DNA of 64,000 nt from Candidatus Poribacteria bacterium (GCA_022826645.1 JAJDUM010000092.1:1-64000); one strand, 5' to 3'. Positions 17,259-26,599 are shown, counted from the first letter of the stretch. The notes: generated from the sequence alone by a model not told the origin. Numbers and translations: made by a program.

Positions 17259-18743
17259 CTACTCAACTGCTCTGATTCTTGCCACTGGAGGAGTGCGTCT
17301 TGGAAGTTCGCGGTCTCTCAAACGATGTTCGGGGATATAACCGGAATAGTCTGAGATTCCGCCGTGCGTCAGGGCGTAGATTGCGACGTTCGTCAAGAAC
17401 CGATAGACGGCAGGAGTGTAGTGGGGAGCAAACCCAGGTACACTGACGGTTCTCATCGCGCACAGATAGTCTCGACGACTGATCAGAACAGATAGTTTGC
17501 CACCAACAGAGATGCCTTCGAGAAAATTCCGTTTCACTGGTTGCTCACCCCACCAATAGATATCGAAGCCGATCGGCGGACCACCTACCGTATGAAAATT
17601 GCGGTAAATTGCGTGATTGTTTGGGATACGCTCAATATGGTATTCCGGCATTGCACGCCGCATCTGAGCGAGGAATATTCGGGTCATTGCTTGTGCGGGT
17701 GCATTGACACCGCAATCGTCGAAGATGAGAAATCCACCCTTTTCGACGAGGTATTTTCGCAAGGCAATTATCTCTGTTTCCGAAAGTTTGCTATCCAACC
17801 TCCCACCGCCGTATTGACTGCCCATGAGATTTTTGCCACGGACCAGTGCCGGATCATGTCCCGTCATGAAAATAAGCGGGGCCTTCATGAGGTTCGCATC
17901 CGTCAATTTCGGCGTCCCACCTGCAACATTCAGGTCCGTCTTAATTTTTGTGCGCTCGCTTAACCATTTGGCTAGACTGTTAAGCGCAGACGGATTCGTC
18001 CACCAATCCGAGAGACCGTGCCGCACGCGAGTAAATCGGAGAACGCCGCGAATATCTTTGCCTCTACCGATGACTCTGCCGCCCGGCTCACCAGGCGGTA
18101 AGGGCGGGATATCTTCATTCCCAAGTGTTATCTCCTCAACTACCTCCGTCAACGCATCGCGGACCGCCCCAACATGCTCAACCATGGAGAGTCCGGCGGG
18201 ATGTCCAAAGTCTGGCTTGAGTCTGACGATACTGCTCCGCCCACGATCCATGGGCATTACGATCCGTTTAGTCGCGGGTGTTACTGTTGGCTTTGAGACT
18301 ATCAGTGCGTTAGGAGCATCGGAAAGGAAGAGGGCGGTGTGCGAGGTATCCGATGGAGGTGGTGTTATCGGGTGAGCTACTCTTGGAAGGTTTATCGGGA
18401 GATAGCTACCGATCACACAGAAATTACTACTAGCGAATTCAAGGATTATTTGAGGACGGACCCTCCGTTCTAAATCTCTGGCAGCTATCCGCCTCGTTCG
18501 TCTGTGCCCATTTGCTGCCACGATGTACCTATCTGATGTCGGGCTGGGTCGAACGACTGGCTTGATCACCGGTCGGCTTCCGCTTCTAGGTGGTGGAGGC
18601 GGTGCTGGTGGCAGTAGTTCTACCTCCATGAATTCCTTGAATCTTGGCATTTGACTCAAAAGGTAGACGCTACCGATTCCTATGATCAGTGCGTGACATA
18701 CTAATGCAACTATCAAGGCGTGTGAAATTCGCTTGAGGTTCAT
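17259..18743 (-). CDS. DUF4159 domain protein with TonB-like N-terminus
   Basis: A 494-residue protein. Residues 8-30 form one membrane helix, followed by a short acidic segment and a proline-rich stretch (LLPPAPPPPPRSGSRP), as in TonB proteins. The C-terminal half (about 245-460) is a DUF4159 domain (FMTGHD, then GGFLIFDDCGVNAP, EGISVGGKLSVLISRRDY), related to class I amidotransferase-like folds. TonB-like N-termini occur in energy-transducing systems of Gram-negative bacteria, but no TonB C-terminal domain is visible. The role is unknown. The gene is convergent with the E2 gene. Confidence 0.75.
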   Translation of the reverse strand: MNLKRISHALIVALVCHALIIGIGSVYLLSQMPRFKEFMEVELLPPAPPPPPRSGSRPVIKPVVRPSPTSDRYIVAANGHRRTRRIAARDLERRVRPQIILEFASSNFCVIGSYLPINLPRVAHPITPPPSDTSHTALFLSDAPNALIVSKPTVTPATKRIVMPMDRGRSSIVRLKPDFGHPAGLSMVEHVGAVRDALTEVVEEITLGNEDIPPLPPGEPGGRVIGRGKDIRGVLRFTRVRHGLSDWWTNPSALNSLAKWLSERTKIKTDLNVAGGTPKLTDANLMKAPLIFMTGHDPALVRGKNLMGSQYGGGRLDSKLSETEIIALRKYLVEKGGFLIFDDCGVNAPAQAMTRIFLAQMRRAMPEYHIERIPNNHAIYRNFHTVGGPPIGFDIYWWGEQPVKRNFLEGISVGGKLSVLISRRDYLCAMRTVSVPGFAPHYTPAVYRFLTNVAIYALTHGGISDYSGYIPEHRLRDRELPRRTPPVARIRAVE

Positions 18744-19064
18744 CCTGCCGCTCCATCGGTGCTCCTGAAAATCTCATAGTTTTCATCGTTTGTTCTTCAA
18801 TTCTAATGGATTGAAAACCTATGATTCGTCAAGGGGCAACTTTCGTGCCATCAGGAATAGCCTACTCGTATCATAAATAGAAACCGACTAGCTCCCTTGG
18901 ATGCACAAAACATGGCGGAGATTTCGTTCAAGCTGCCCTGTTTGGTGCAAGACTGAACTCAAGGAGAAATCGATAAGTTTTCAGCAGGGATTTTGGACCG
19001 ACGACCGAGGGGGAAATCTCTGACGAGAAACTAGGCCTTTGTATATGAACTCGCCGTAATTTCG
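18744..19064. other. Intergenic region without recognisable features
   Basis: About 320 bases between two leftward genes. I see no gene, tRNA or convincing repeat. The stretch must hold the promoter of the DUF4159 gene, but no strong -35/-10 pair on the minus strand stands out. Confidence 0.5.
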
Positions 19065-20273
19065 TCAAGATTTATCGAGTTCCGGCAGATAATCTCGGAA
19101 ACTGGTCATCGCGTCCTCGTTGTCGCGGTAGGTGATCGGTTTGGGAGAAAGCCATTCAATTATGGGCTTTTTAATCGAGTGAGCAAAGAAATGGTTGCCG
19201 GTGGGACTATAGTGTCCGATGTGATAACGTGCCATGTAATCCTCTAGAGACAGGTTGAAGCATCTGTAATCTTCGGCATGGACGAGGTTCATGTCGAAAT
19301 AAAGGATCTGATTGTCACGGAGGTAATCTACGATGGGCTGATCGTAGCGCCTGCCGGTGGAGATGAGTTGCCGGGTGACCTGTGGACAGTAGAGCGCGAT
19401 CATCAGCTTTTTGTCCCTGCGATGGGTAAATGTTAGGGCTTGCTCGATGATGTAGCGGGTACCGGCAAAGGCGTAGGTGTGGCGTAAATTCTCGATCCAT
19501 CGTCGTTGCTGTTCGGGCTGGTCCGGAGGGTCGGGAGAAAGGCCAAGTATCTCCGCGAGAACAGTAAGAGGTTTAATGTCAATCTCCTGGATCAGGTTGC
19601 GGCAGAATAGGGTCATCTGCAGCATAAGATCATCCTTCAGTGCCTCATACATGAAATCAGGATCGGTCATATTGTAGAGGGATTCGGGGTTTTGCAACAG
19701 CGCCTCCTCTTCGACGAGATGTCCTTTCTCCATGTCCATTTTTAGGTGTGCCCAGAAGTTGCCTTCAAACATCGCTGGAACCGGAGATCTTTGGAGGGGA
19801 TAGCTGACGCGTCGGCAATGAAGAAAGCTTCTGTGGTGGTCATCACCCCAGATATAGAGGATCACGTACTCGGCACCCTCATCGGTCTCTTCGGCGCGTA
19901 TCAGTCTGCGATAAGCCTGATATACTCCGAAGCCGCCCACACCATAGTTGCTGATGGGTTCACCTATGTGTGCCGCCAAGTACTCCTGCCAAGTCTCTTC
20001 GTCGCTTACTTGGGCACCTTGGGTGAAACTGTTGCCATAGGTGTTGATGCGGCAGGGACGATCCGCGTATAGGGCTGCGCCGCGGGTTCCGTTTTTGTGC
20101 ACGGTGTTGATGGTAGAACTGTTGTCGATGCCGTCTTGGGGCAGAAAATTGCCGAGGATATACCCGACTTCCGGATCGAATTGAGCCCATGAGAGTTTTT
20201 CCGGATCGAGGAAGTGATCGATTTCTTCCTTAGTAGGAGTTCTTGCCCGAACATGCTGCTCGAAAGTCGTCAT
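19065..20273 (-). CDS. SGNH/GDSL-like hydrolase family protein
   Basis: A 402-residue protein from ATG 20273, chosen over GTG 20291 because GAGGA lies about 11 bases before it and overlaps the GTG. Motifs resemble the SGNH blocks: NTYGNSFTQGA near residue 80 (block I, catalytic Ser), NYGVGGFGVYQA near 115 (block II Gly), a central insertion, and HYSPTGNHFFAHSI near the C-terminus (block V with catalytic His). No signal peptide is seen. The family acts on esters, often sugar O-acetyl groups; the substrate is unknown. Confidence 0.7.
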   Translation of the reverse strand: MTTFEQHVRARTPTKEEIDHFLDPEKLSWAQFDPEVGYILGNFLPQDGIDNSSTINTVHKNGTRGAALYADRPCRINTYGNSFTQGAQVSDEETWQEYLAAHIGEPISNYGVGGFGVYQAYRRLIRAEETDEGAEYVILYIWGDDHHRSFLHCRRVSYPLQRSPVPAMFEGNFWAHLKMDMEKGHLVEEEALLQNPESLYNMTDPDFMYEALKDDLMLQMTLFCRNLIQEIDIKPLTVLAEILGLSPDPPDQPEQQRRWIENLRHTYAFAGTRYIIEQALTFTHRRDKKLMIALYCPQVTRQLISTGRRYDQPIVDYLRDNQILYFDMNLVHAEDYRCFNLSLEDYMARYHIGHYSPTGNHFFAHSIKKPIIEWLSPKPITYRDNEDAMTSFRDYLPELDKS

Positions 20274-20415
20274 GTTTGAAGTTTTCCTCACGCATTAAAG
20301 CGATTTTCTTATTTCTCTACCCTTCAAGAATTCTCGCGCGAAAGTCTCCGTCCTCTCAGCCTGTTCAGTCAGGACTTACCCAGTAGGAGAGAATCCGATT
20401 CCTGACAAAAATATT

Positions 20416-20440
20416 GCGGGGCAAGATGCCCCGCCTACAG
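20416..20440. repeat. Dispersed palindromic repeat (GCGGGGCAAGATGCCCCGC)
   Basis: The palindrome GCGGGGCAAGATGCCCCGC followed by CTACAG sits between two leftward genes. The same unit occurs at 22275-22300 and 22759-22785, and a variant (GTCGGGCAAGATGCCCGAC) near 6105. Each has an AAGTCCTA motif nearby (about 20484, 22311 and 22793). Confidence 0.8.
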
Positions 20441-20546
20441 TTGGTTTGATAAGAGGAAACTCCGATTTCCAACTTAAGTGCATAAGTCCTATCAGTTTTC
20501 AATTTCTCGCAAGAATAATAAAAAAAGAGTGGTGTCCTACCGCTCG

Positions 20547-22223
20547 TCACTGCTTGGGAATAACTGGAAGCAGGATATGCGACGGATATTGACTTGTGTG
20601 AAAAACCGTTTGCTGTGCTGAACGCACCTCTGCATCGACCCCTAACGTGTTTCCGGTATTTAGGTTCCTGTCGAAACGTGGGAAGTTAGAGGAAGAGATT
20701 TCTACGCGGACGCAATGCCCTTTTCGGAAAACATTCCCGGTGACCGCAACGTCGATTTCGTACTCATAAACCGTGTTCGGTTCGAGGAGCGTTGGGTCGG
20801 TGAAACCTTCGCGGTACCGAGCACGAATAATCCCATCGCACAGGTTCATCGCGTAACCTGTTGGTGAAACATCTACAAGTTTCGCTGTCCAGTCGGTGTC
20901 CAGCCCGTCAGTAGCGGCGTAAAGGACAACCTTAATTGGTCCCGTTACCTCCATGTCTTCCGCCATTGGTTCACTGGTATAGCAGAGGACGTCGCCACGC
21001 ATCTCAGCGGGACGTTGATCGTAGGGACCCCACGGAACGATATGGGGTGAACAGCAGTTGTTGCCGCCTATCGTTTGGACAGGATAGCGCGGGTCGTAAA
21101 CGAAGTGGTCTGTTGGCTCATGCGCCGGTGACTCGTTGGACAGTTCCCCATCGCCGAGTACAGAGTTTGCTTTACCGTTTGAGTGGAAATACCATTTCTG
21201 CCACTGTGTCCGTGCGAGGGGCCACTCATGTTCATCACGCCACTCGTTGATTCCCATGATGAATAACCGCAATGGGGGTTCGTCAACGATCCCGTTATCA
21301 ATGCCTTTAAGCCAGTAGTCGAACCAGCGAAGTTCCTCCCCGTCTAAATCGACCATCGAAGGCGCACCGAAGTCAACATCACCCGTATGGGTGGAGGCAC
21401 TTAGGGAATGAGGCCACGGTCCGACGATGAGTTTGCTTTGCCGGGATTCAGGAGTCCGTCCGCCCTGACGCAAGCCGTTGAAATTGATAAAGGTGTGCTG
21501 TGCGTAGAGGTCATACCAGCCGCCCATATTAAACGCAGGGGCATCAATCTCGCCCCATTTGGTTTCAACGTTGATTTCGTCCCAATAGTCATCATAGGCT
21601 GCGTGTTCAACCCAATCTTTCCAGAACTGGAGTTTGCGTCCGGCGAGTTCGTCCATCTCAACGATCGGCAGTTTTCGGAACGCTTCTGTCCAGTGGTGGT
21701 ATTCAATGCTTTGGGCAGTCCGTCCGTTGGTACGCATCCCCCAAGTCATGAGTACATTGAGTTGGAATGCGCCACCGGGATAGACCAATCCGCTATAAAA
21801 ATCGTTGCAGATGACGCGAGGCACCATGCAGGTCAGAAATTCGCTGCGGTGGGGTGCGCTTTGCCACTGCACCAATCCCACATACGACCCACCCGCCATA
21901 CCGATTTTTCCGTTACACCACTCCTGCTGACCAATCCACTCCTGAGTATCGTAACCGTCCGGACCGTGATTCATAAAAGGATAGTGCTCGCCATCTGAGT
22001 CCCACCGACCTCTTACATCCTGGATTACGCAGGCGTAACCGTTGTTTGCCAGTTGACGTGCTTTTTCGATCATTGTGTCCATGTTGTTACTGTAGGGTGT
22101 GCGCATCAACACCGTTGGAAACTTCCCCTGCGCTTTCGGGAGATAGATATCTGATGAGAGGTTGACTCCATCGCGCATCGGTGTCTTTATGTTTAAACGC
22201 ATTTCCACATCGTAATTCGACAT
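20547..22223 (-). CDS. CocE/NonD family hydrolase (X-Pro dipeptidyl-peptidase S15 type)
   Basis: A 558-residue alpha/beta hydrolase. Start ATG 22223 has SD GGAGG 6-7 bases upstream; the longer frame lacks one. The N-terminal catalytic domain begins with MRDGVNLSSDIYLP, carries YACVIQDVRGRWDSDG and the nucleophile elbow GMAGGSYVGLVQW (Ser about residue 124); the Asp and His follow in the cap and later strands. The C-terminal jelly-roll domain (about 325-555) is the X-Pro/CocE-type PepX_C domain (VRVEISSSNFPRFDRN). Family members include cocaine esterase, glutaryl-7-ACA acylase and alpha-amino-acid ester hydrolases. There is no signal peptide, so it is probably cytoplasmic. Confidence 0.9.
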   Translation of the reverse strand: MSNYDVEMRLNIKTPMRDGVNLSSDIYLPKAQGKFPTVLMRTPYSNNMDTMIEKARQLANNGYACVIQDVRGRWDSDGEHYPFMNHGPDGYDTQEWIGQQEWCNGKIGMAGGSYVGLVQWQSAPHRSEFLTCMVPRVICNDFYSGLVYPGGAFQLNVLMTWGMRTNGRTAQSIEYHHWTEAFRKLPIVEMDELAGRKLQFWKDWVEHAAYDDYWDEINVETKWGEIDAPAFNMGGWYDLYAQHTFINFNGLRQGGRTPESRQSKLIVGPWPHSLSASTHTGDVDFGAPSMVDLDGEELRWFDYWLKGIDNGIVDEPPLRLFIMGINEWRDEHEWPLARTQWQKWYFHSNGKANSVLGDGELSNESPAHEPTDHFVYDPRYPVQTIGGNNCCSPHIVPWGPYDQRPAEMRGDVLCYTSEPMAEDMEVTGPIKVVLYAATDGLDTDWTAKLVDVSPTGYAMNLCDGIIRARYREGFTDPTLLEPNTVYEYEIDVAVTGNVFRKGHCVRVEISSSNFPRFDRNLNTGNTLGVDAEVRSAQQTVFHTSQYPSHILLPVIPKQ

Positions 22224-22274
22224 ATTTTTCCTCCTGTTTTTTACATAGCACTTACACATTTCAGCACAGTTAGT

Positions 22275-22785
22275 GCGGGGCAAGATGCCCCGCCTACAGT
22301 TGGCTGCGCAAGTCCTATTATATTCACGTTTTGCGCCTCAGTTGCCTAGTGCTCTGTCAAATAAATTATGATAAGCACCTTCATTGCGATGGCCGGTGCG
22401 GTTACAAACCGCACCTACCGGGCCTGGGGAAGATAGAGAATTACCGATTTATGTTCTGAAACCTTATACAGTTTGTGCTACATTTTTCTGACAATGTACT
22501 AGATTGAGCATAAGTAAGTAGGTGCTGTTGACACCTGGGGTGTCGAGAGATACATCTCGACCTATAGCCTATCTGCCAGTATTGGACCGAGCGGACGGGT
22601 ATGGTGTTGGGTTTCACTTTACCCATCCTATAAAAGGATATTGTTGAAAAGCGTAGCTCTTATTGTGTTTGATAGGGATTCGATTTTATCGTTCAACCCA
22701 ACCTACATGTTGTCAAGTTGTCAACACACCCTAGGGAACGCAGATCCGCACAGTTGGCGCGGGGCAAGATGCCCCGCCTACAGTT
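22275..22785. repeat. Repeat-rich intergenic region with two GCGGGGCAAGATGCCCCGC copies
   Basis: Between the CocE-type gene and the CBM9-like gene there is no credible gene. It holds palindromes at 22275-22300 and 22759-22785, each followed by a TGCGCAAGTCCTA motif, the MITE at 22346-22502, and an inverted pair GTTGGGTTTCACTTTACCC (about 22609) and TTCAACCCAACCTACATG (about 22692) that recurs near 56346-56385. Confidence 0.7.
22346..22502. mobile_element. MITE-like element with CTAGT-type inverted termini
   Basis: Left terminus CTAGTGCTCTGTCAAATAAA (22346-22365) and right terminus reading inward as CTAGTACATTGTCAGAAAAA. Ends closely match those of the element at 63885-63980. Insertion at CTAG with a TA duplication would fit IS630/Tc1-type transposition. 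The 157-bp interior carries the hairpin GGTGCGGTTACAAACCGCAC (22395-22414) and no coding frame. Confidence 0.65.
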
Positions 22786-22798
22786 AGCTGCGCAAGTC

Positions 22799-23506
22799 CT
22801 ACGGTTTTTCAATGAATCGCAGAGAACCGAAATGCTGTGGGCGGTGATAATCAATCTTCTGGGTTGGTGACCATGCGGTGTATTCGTCCTCGGCTTCCGT
22901 TTTCCCGCGATCAATCCGATACAGGTTCATGCGCCAGACATCTCCCGCTTTCGGCGGAATATTTGGGGCTGTTAGCAGGTCCTTGAATGGAACGGCGATT
23001 TCGCAGGACCAGGATGTATCCGGCGGGTTGGCGGAAGCAGCTCTGTCAGTCGAGGAACTCGTTTTTGCTGTACCATCAACGGAGACAGCGTGTTGCAATG
23101 TCTCACTATCCCAATCGCGCAGCACGTGCATTTCCTGTCCAAGCGACTTGCCGTTAACGACAAAGGCATCGAATAACGTATTGAGAGGACTTACTTCAAG
23201 CTCGATGTACGTCCGGAGATCGCAGTCTGGATCGAGAAAGACCTCGACGACCTCTTCGTTATAGATGTCCCCATCACGCTCGTGGATTGTCCCCCAGATG
23301 TCTCGGTCATAACACAGAAAACCGACGTAGAGATATTCGGTATTCCAGAGCAGCCGAACCTCTGTCGGTTGACGCGGTTTTTCGCCGGTATCCGTCGTCA
23401 ACAATTCAATGACCGTGGCTGATTCCCACGCAGCATCTGTGAGCTTCCCATCAACCTTTATTTGACCATCGATCCGAACACAGTCGTATTGCGGCAATTC
23501 TGTCAT
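22799..23506 (-). CDS. CBM9-like carbohydrate-binding domain protein
   Basis: A single-domain protein of 235 residues from ATG 23506 (SD AAGGAGA). It begins with the CBM9/DUF1083 pattern IDGQIKVDGKLTDAAWESA, followed by RLLWNTEYLYVGFLCYD and EEVVEVFLDPD, and closes with SWSCEIAVPFKDL and WRMNLYRIDRG. There is no signal peptide, unlike the DUF5916 protein at 6179-8434, so it appears intracellular. It lies just downstream of the racemase/enolase family gene in transcription order, which suggests shared sugar-acid metabolism. Confidence 0.85.
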   Translation of the reverse strand: MTELPQYDCVRIDGQIKVDGKLTDAAWESATVIELLTTDTGEKPRQPTEVRLLWNTEYLYVGFLCYDRDIWGTIHERDGDIYNEEVVEVFLDPDCDLRTYIELEVSPLNTLFDAFVVNGKSLGQEMHVLRDWDSETLQHAVSVDGTAKTSSSTDRAASANPPDTSWSCEIAVPFKDLLTAPNIPPKAGDVWRMNLYRIDRGKTEAEDEYTAWSPTQKIDYHRPQHFGSLRFIEKP

Positions 23507-23539
23507 CGGTTTCTCCTTCACTAAGCGATGTCGTGCGTT

Positions 23540-24622
23540 TTACGTTTCGCGTATCACGAGATCGATTCCCAAACCGGGGCGATCGGAAAGTTCGATATAT
23601 CCGGCAACTACCTGCTCTGGCGGGTTGAGGAGTTCCGCACGCCATTCCACCTCACCCCATGCGAACTCCAGAATCGCGAAATTTGGCACAGTTGCCATGC
23701 ACTGAACGCTTGCTGCGGCTGCGACGGGACCGCTTGGGTTATGTGGTGTCATCATCACGTCCGCTGCTTCCGCCATCGCCGCGATTTTTTTCAGCTCCAA
23801 GATGCCGCCGACATGTTTTACGTCTGGCAGGATGTAGTCGGCAGCGCGCTTTTCCAAAAGCCTGTGAAATTCGGCTTTGGTTCGTAACTGCTCGCCGGTT
23901 GCGATCGGCATTGAGGTAGATTGGTTGACGTGCGAAAGGGCATCCAGATTTGTCATAGGAATCGGATCTTCGAGCCAGAAGAGATGCAGGTCGTCGAGGG
24001 CTTTCGCTGTCTGGACGATCAAGCCCGGATTGAAACGGCTATGACAATCGACCATCAGATCAATGTCAGGTCCGATAGTTTCGCGGATGCGGCGGATCCG
24101 TTCAACCCCTGTCCGAATTGCGGGTGTCAAGGTGCCGCGCGCTATATCTCGCGTGGAAACATCGTCGAAGGGGGCACACTTAACCGCTGTGAACCCCTCC
24201 TCGACCGCTTTTTGTGCATTTTGCGCGAAGCCTTCGGGGGTGCGATCCACAGTCGCACGGTTGATGTTGGCATACAGACGGATTTTCTCGCGACACTTGC
24301 CGCCCAAGAGTTGATAGATGGGTGCGTCCAACGCCTTGCCGACAAGATCCCAGAGTGCGTGTTCTATTCCACTGACTGCCGTGTGATAGGGTCGTCCTTC
24401 GGATTCATTATATAGCCGGTGGTGGAAGTCCTCAATTTGGAAGACCTCCTGACCGATGAGATCGGAACTGAGCCCCTCGATAATTTGAGCCACGCGTCCG
24501 TCTTGACCCTGAGAGGCTTCGCCGATACCTGTTGACCCATCTTCGGCATGGACTTTGACAAAGACCCAATTCCCGCGATGGTTAACATCCACAGTGTGGG
24601 TTTCAATCGCTTTAATTTTCAT
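23540..24622 (-). CDS. Mandelate racemase/muconate lactonizing enzyme family protein
   Basis: Enolase-superfamily protein of 360 residues, standard length. The capping domain (1-125) precedes the barrel, which shows VDLMVDCHSRF (metal Asp), WLEDPIP (metal Glu), ATGEQL (metal Glu), DVKHVGG and MTPHNPSG near the C-terminus. Such enzymes dehydrate sugar acids or racemise hydroxy acids or amino acids; which one cannot be told from sequence. ATG 24622 overlaps the end of the DCC-family gene by 11 bp, so the two are probably co-transcribed. Confidence 0.88.
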   Translation of the reverse strand: MKIKAIETHTVDVNHRGNWVFVKVHAEDGSTGIGEASQGQDGRVAQIIEGLSSDLIGQEVFQIEDFHHRLYNESEGRPYHTAVSGIEHALWDLVGKALDAPIYQLLGGKCREKIRLYANINRATVDRTPEGFAQNAQKAVEEGFTAVKCAPFDDVSTRDIARGTLTPAIRTGVERIRRIRETIGPDIDLMVDCHSRFNPGLIVQTAKALDDLHLFWLEDPIPMTNLDALSHVNQSTSMPIATGEQLRTKAEFHRLLEKRAADYILPDVKHVGGILELKKIAAMAEAADVMMTPHNPSGPVAAAASVQCMATVPNFAILEFAWGEVEWRAELLNPPEQVVAGYIELSDRPGLGIDLVIRET

Positions 24623-25034
24623 TTAATCCTCGTTCAACAGAGCAGGTTTCAGATTCACAGTCCAGTTTACTTAAACGCGACCGATTCTTCGCGATGATTA
24701 GGTACGCCCCCTTCATCAGAGTCCGAACGATAGGCACAAGGTAGAGCCATGTAATATAGCGATACTTACCGAGCCTTTTATAGATCTGGTAGATGGTATC
24801 CGCGCCACAATAGGTCTTTCCGCTTGCGTCGATGAATCGCATCCCTTCCTTCGATTCGAGGGCTTCAAGTTGTGGATAATGTTCGTAGAGATCGGGGGTC
24901 TGTTTGGGGGTATAGATAAATTGATCCGCTTGATCCTTGTTTTGGATGCGGTGGATACCGTTCAAGCAGAAATTACACTCACCATCGTAGATGATAACGG
25001 GTTTGGTTGGTTTTGTTGTGTTGTCTGTTTGCAT
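24612..25034 (-). CDS. DCC-family thiol-disulfide oxidoreductase-like protein (DUF393)
   Basis: A 140-residue protein. YDGECNFCLNGI carries the DxxCxxC-type motif that names the family; the C-terminal part has the usual Arg/Tyr-rich helix (LGKYRYITWLYLVPIV). The start ATG 25034 has its own SD (AAGGAGA). The frame is open further upstream into a fragment of another gene, making a chimeric frame of 239 codons, but the internal start is the expected DCC start. DCC proteins are often neighbours of HTTM proteins; one is encoded at 28879-30306 on the same strand. Confidence 0.85.
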   Translation of the reverse strand: MQTDNTTKPTKPVIIYDGECNFCLNGIHRIQNKDQADQFIYTPKQTPDLYEHYPQLEALESKEGMRFIDASGKTYCGADTIYQIYKRLGKYRYITWLYLVPIVRTLMKGAYLIIAKNRSRLSKLDCESETCSVERGLNEN

Positions 25035-25280
25035 GGAATAGATTCTCCTTAAAGCATATTGATACTGTTGAGCAAAGACTGACAGGAAATCTCCAGCTTC
25101 ATGAAATACTCCCGGATCGTGCCTAGGATGTGAGAGAATGTCCGAGTTAATATCGACAGGCACTTGCCGGATACCCAGAGATTGATGCCGTTCAATCAGC
25201 AACGTTGCGACGGTTTGCTTCTGCTGACTATCGGCAACCAAGACAATCAGATCCTTCCGCTCTTGATCTATTGTCTTCAT
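25035..25280 (-). pseudogene. 5' fragment of an ATPase-partner gene, fused in frame to the DCC gene
   Basis: ATG 25280 overlaps the ATPase stop (ATGA). About 80 residues follow (KDLIVLVADSQQKQTVATLL, then ERHQSL and HPRHDPG, then DFLSVFAQQYQYAL). From memory, this matches the N-terminus of a conserved partner encoded immediately after AAA_21-type ATPases, where the text continues with a short acidic/glycine segment; here it instead runs into the DCC SD and start. The C-terminal part appears to have been removed by a deletion ending near 25050. The partner is thus truncated and probably inactive. Confidence 0.6.
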
Positions 25281-26540
25281 TCTAAAACTCCCGCTGCGTA
25301 TAGCGTTCCCAAATCTACCTGTCCCCGCCAATCCTTTAACTTTGGATGTTCGCTCCCACGCACGATTGAAGTAGCACCGGAGGTGTTTTTAGCAAAACAG
25401 AGAATTTGTTCCCGCTTGGTGAGTCCAACAATCAATGGGGAATGGGTCGCCAGCAAGACCTGACCGTCGTATACCGATGAAAGCGATTCAAAAACCGCCT
25501 CAATAGTGCGGGGATGTATCCCGTTTTCCACCTCTTCGATTAAATATACCTCCTGATGTTGTGGCAAGTATGCCAACAGAGTGAGAGCGAATAAACGGAG
25601 CGTCCCGTCAGACAACAACCACGAAGGGACAGGATGTTCTAAGTTTGAATAATGCACAGCGAGATAGAGATAGCCGTCTTCTGGGCGTTCAACCACATCA
25701 ATTGTTTGCAGGTCCGGCAATACGGTGCGGAGATGTTCCAACCAGTCTTTGAAATCCTTCTTATGATGGTTACGCAAATCTCTGACAACAAGTGGAAGAT
25801 TTGAACCGTCGGTGCAAAATCTGTGCAGGAGGGAAGGACGCGAAGGGCGACGCATAGCAGCACTGTTAAGTGCCAATACATGGATACCCTCCATAAGTAT
25901 ATTCCGTACCCGCAAGGTGATAGGAAAAAGTGTTTCATATAGACGTAAATCAGTTAGTGCAGCTCTACGAGGATCGACTCGCCGGCTACTTCCCCTCCCT
26001 CCTTCGGTTTCCGAAATGAAACTATGGTAACCGCTTTTTGTCTTACCGATGACCCTATGCCACCCTTTTTTACCGCGCTTTGTGAACACACTTACTGGTG
26101 GAGCAGATTCATTAGGAAAAGGTGAGGCTTGAGAGGTAGTGTGTACCCGCGGTTTTGGACGGAGCCATAGTGCTTCGTTGATAATTGTTAATTCATCTTC
26201 CGATTGCAATCTCATATCGCGCAATTTGATAACGATTGTGCGCTTTAGTGCGTAATTTGTCGGGAATCTCCAACTCAATTGCCAACTCAAACCGGTCCGC
26301 TATCTGATTGAAGATGAGTTCATCCACATGCCTAGCTCTGCCAATTGATTGAACGAGGCCTTCATGTGAAAGGATCGTATCATTAAGTCCTCTTGTGAGG
26401 AAATCACGAATTAACCCCACGACATCAAGAAAAGTGCTTTTCCCCGATGTGTTCGGACCAACAAGTACGTGGAAATGTCCTAATTGTTGACTGACGTAGT
26501 GCAGACAACGGTAGTTCAAGGCTTCAATGCGTCGAATCAT
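25277..26540 (-). pseudogene. AAA-family ATPase (AAA_21/AAA_15 type), frameshifted
   Basis: The ATPase starts at ATG 26540 with Walker A GPNTSGKST (residues 28-36). The frame ends at TGA 26193-26195, but the protein continues in the +1 frame: signature-like LSDGTLRLFALTLLAYLP, Walker B VYLIEEVENGIHP and the H-loop LLATHSP, ending at 25277. Removing one A from GGAAGATG near 26197-26201 restores a single ORF of about 420 residues. This could be a real mutation or a base-call error. The class includes defence and anti-phage ATPases that act with a downstream nuclease-like partner, here truncated. Confidence 0.75.
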
Positions 26541-26599
26541 ATTTATCCATCTCCCCGCTGAATCAACGGATCGACTGACATCTTACCACATTTCACGTC

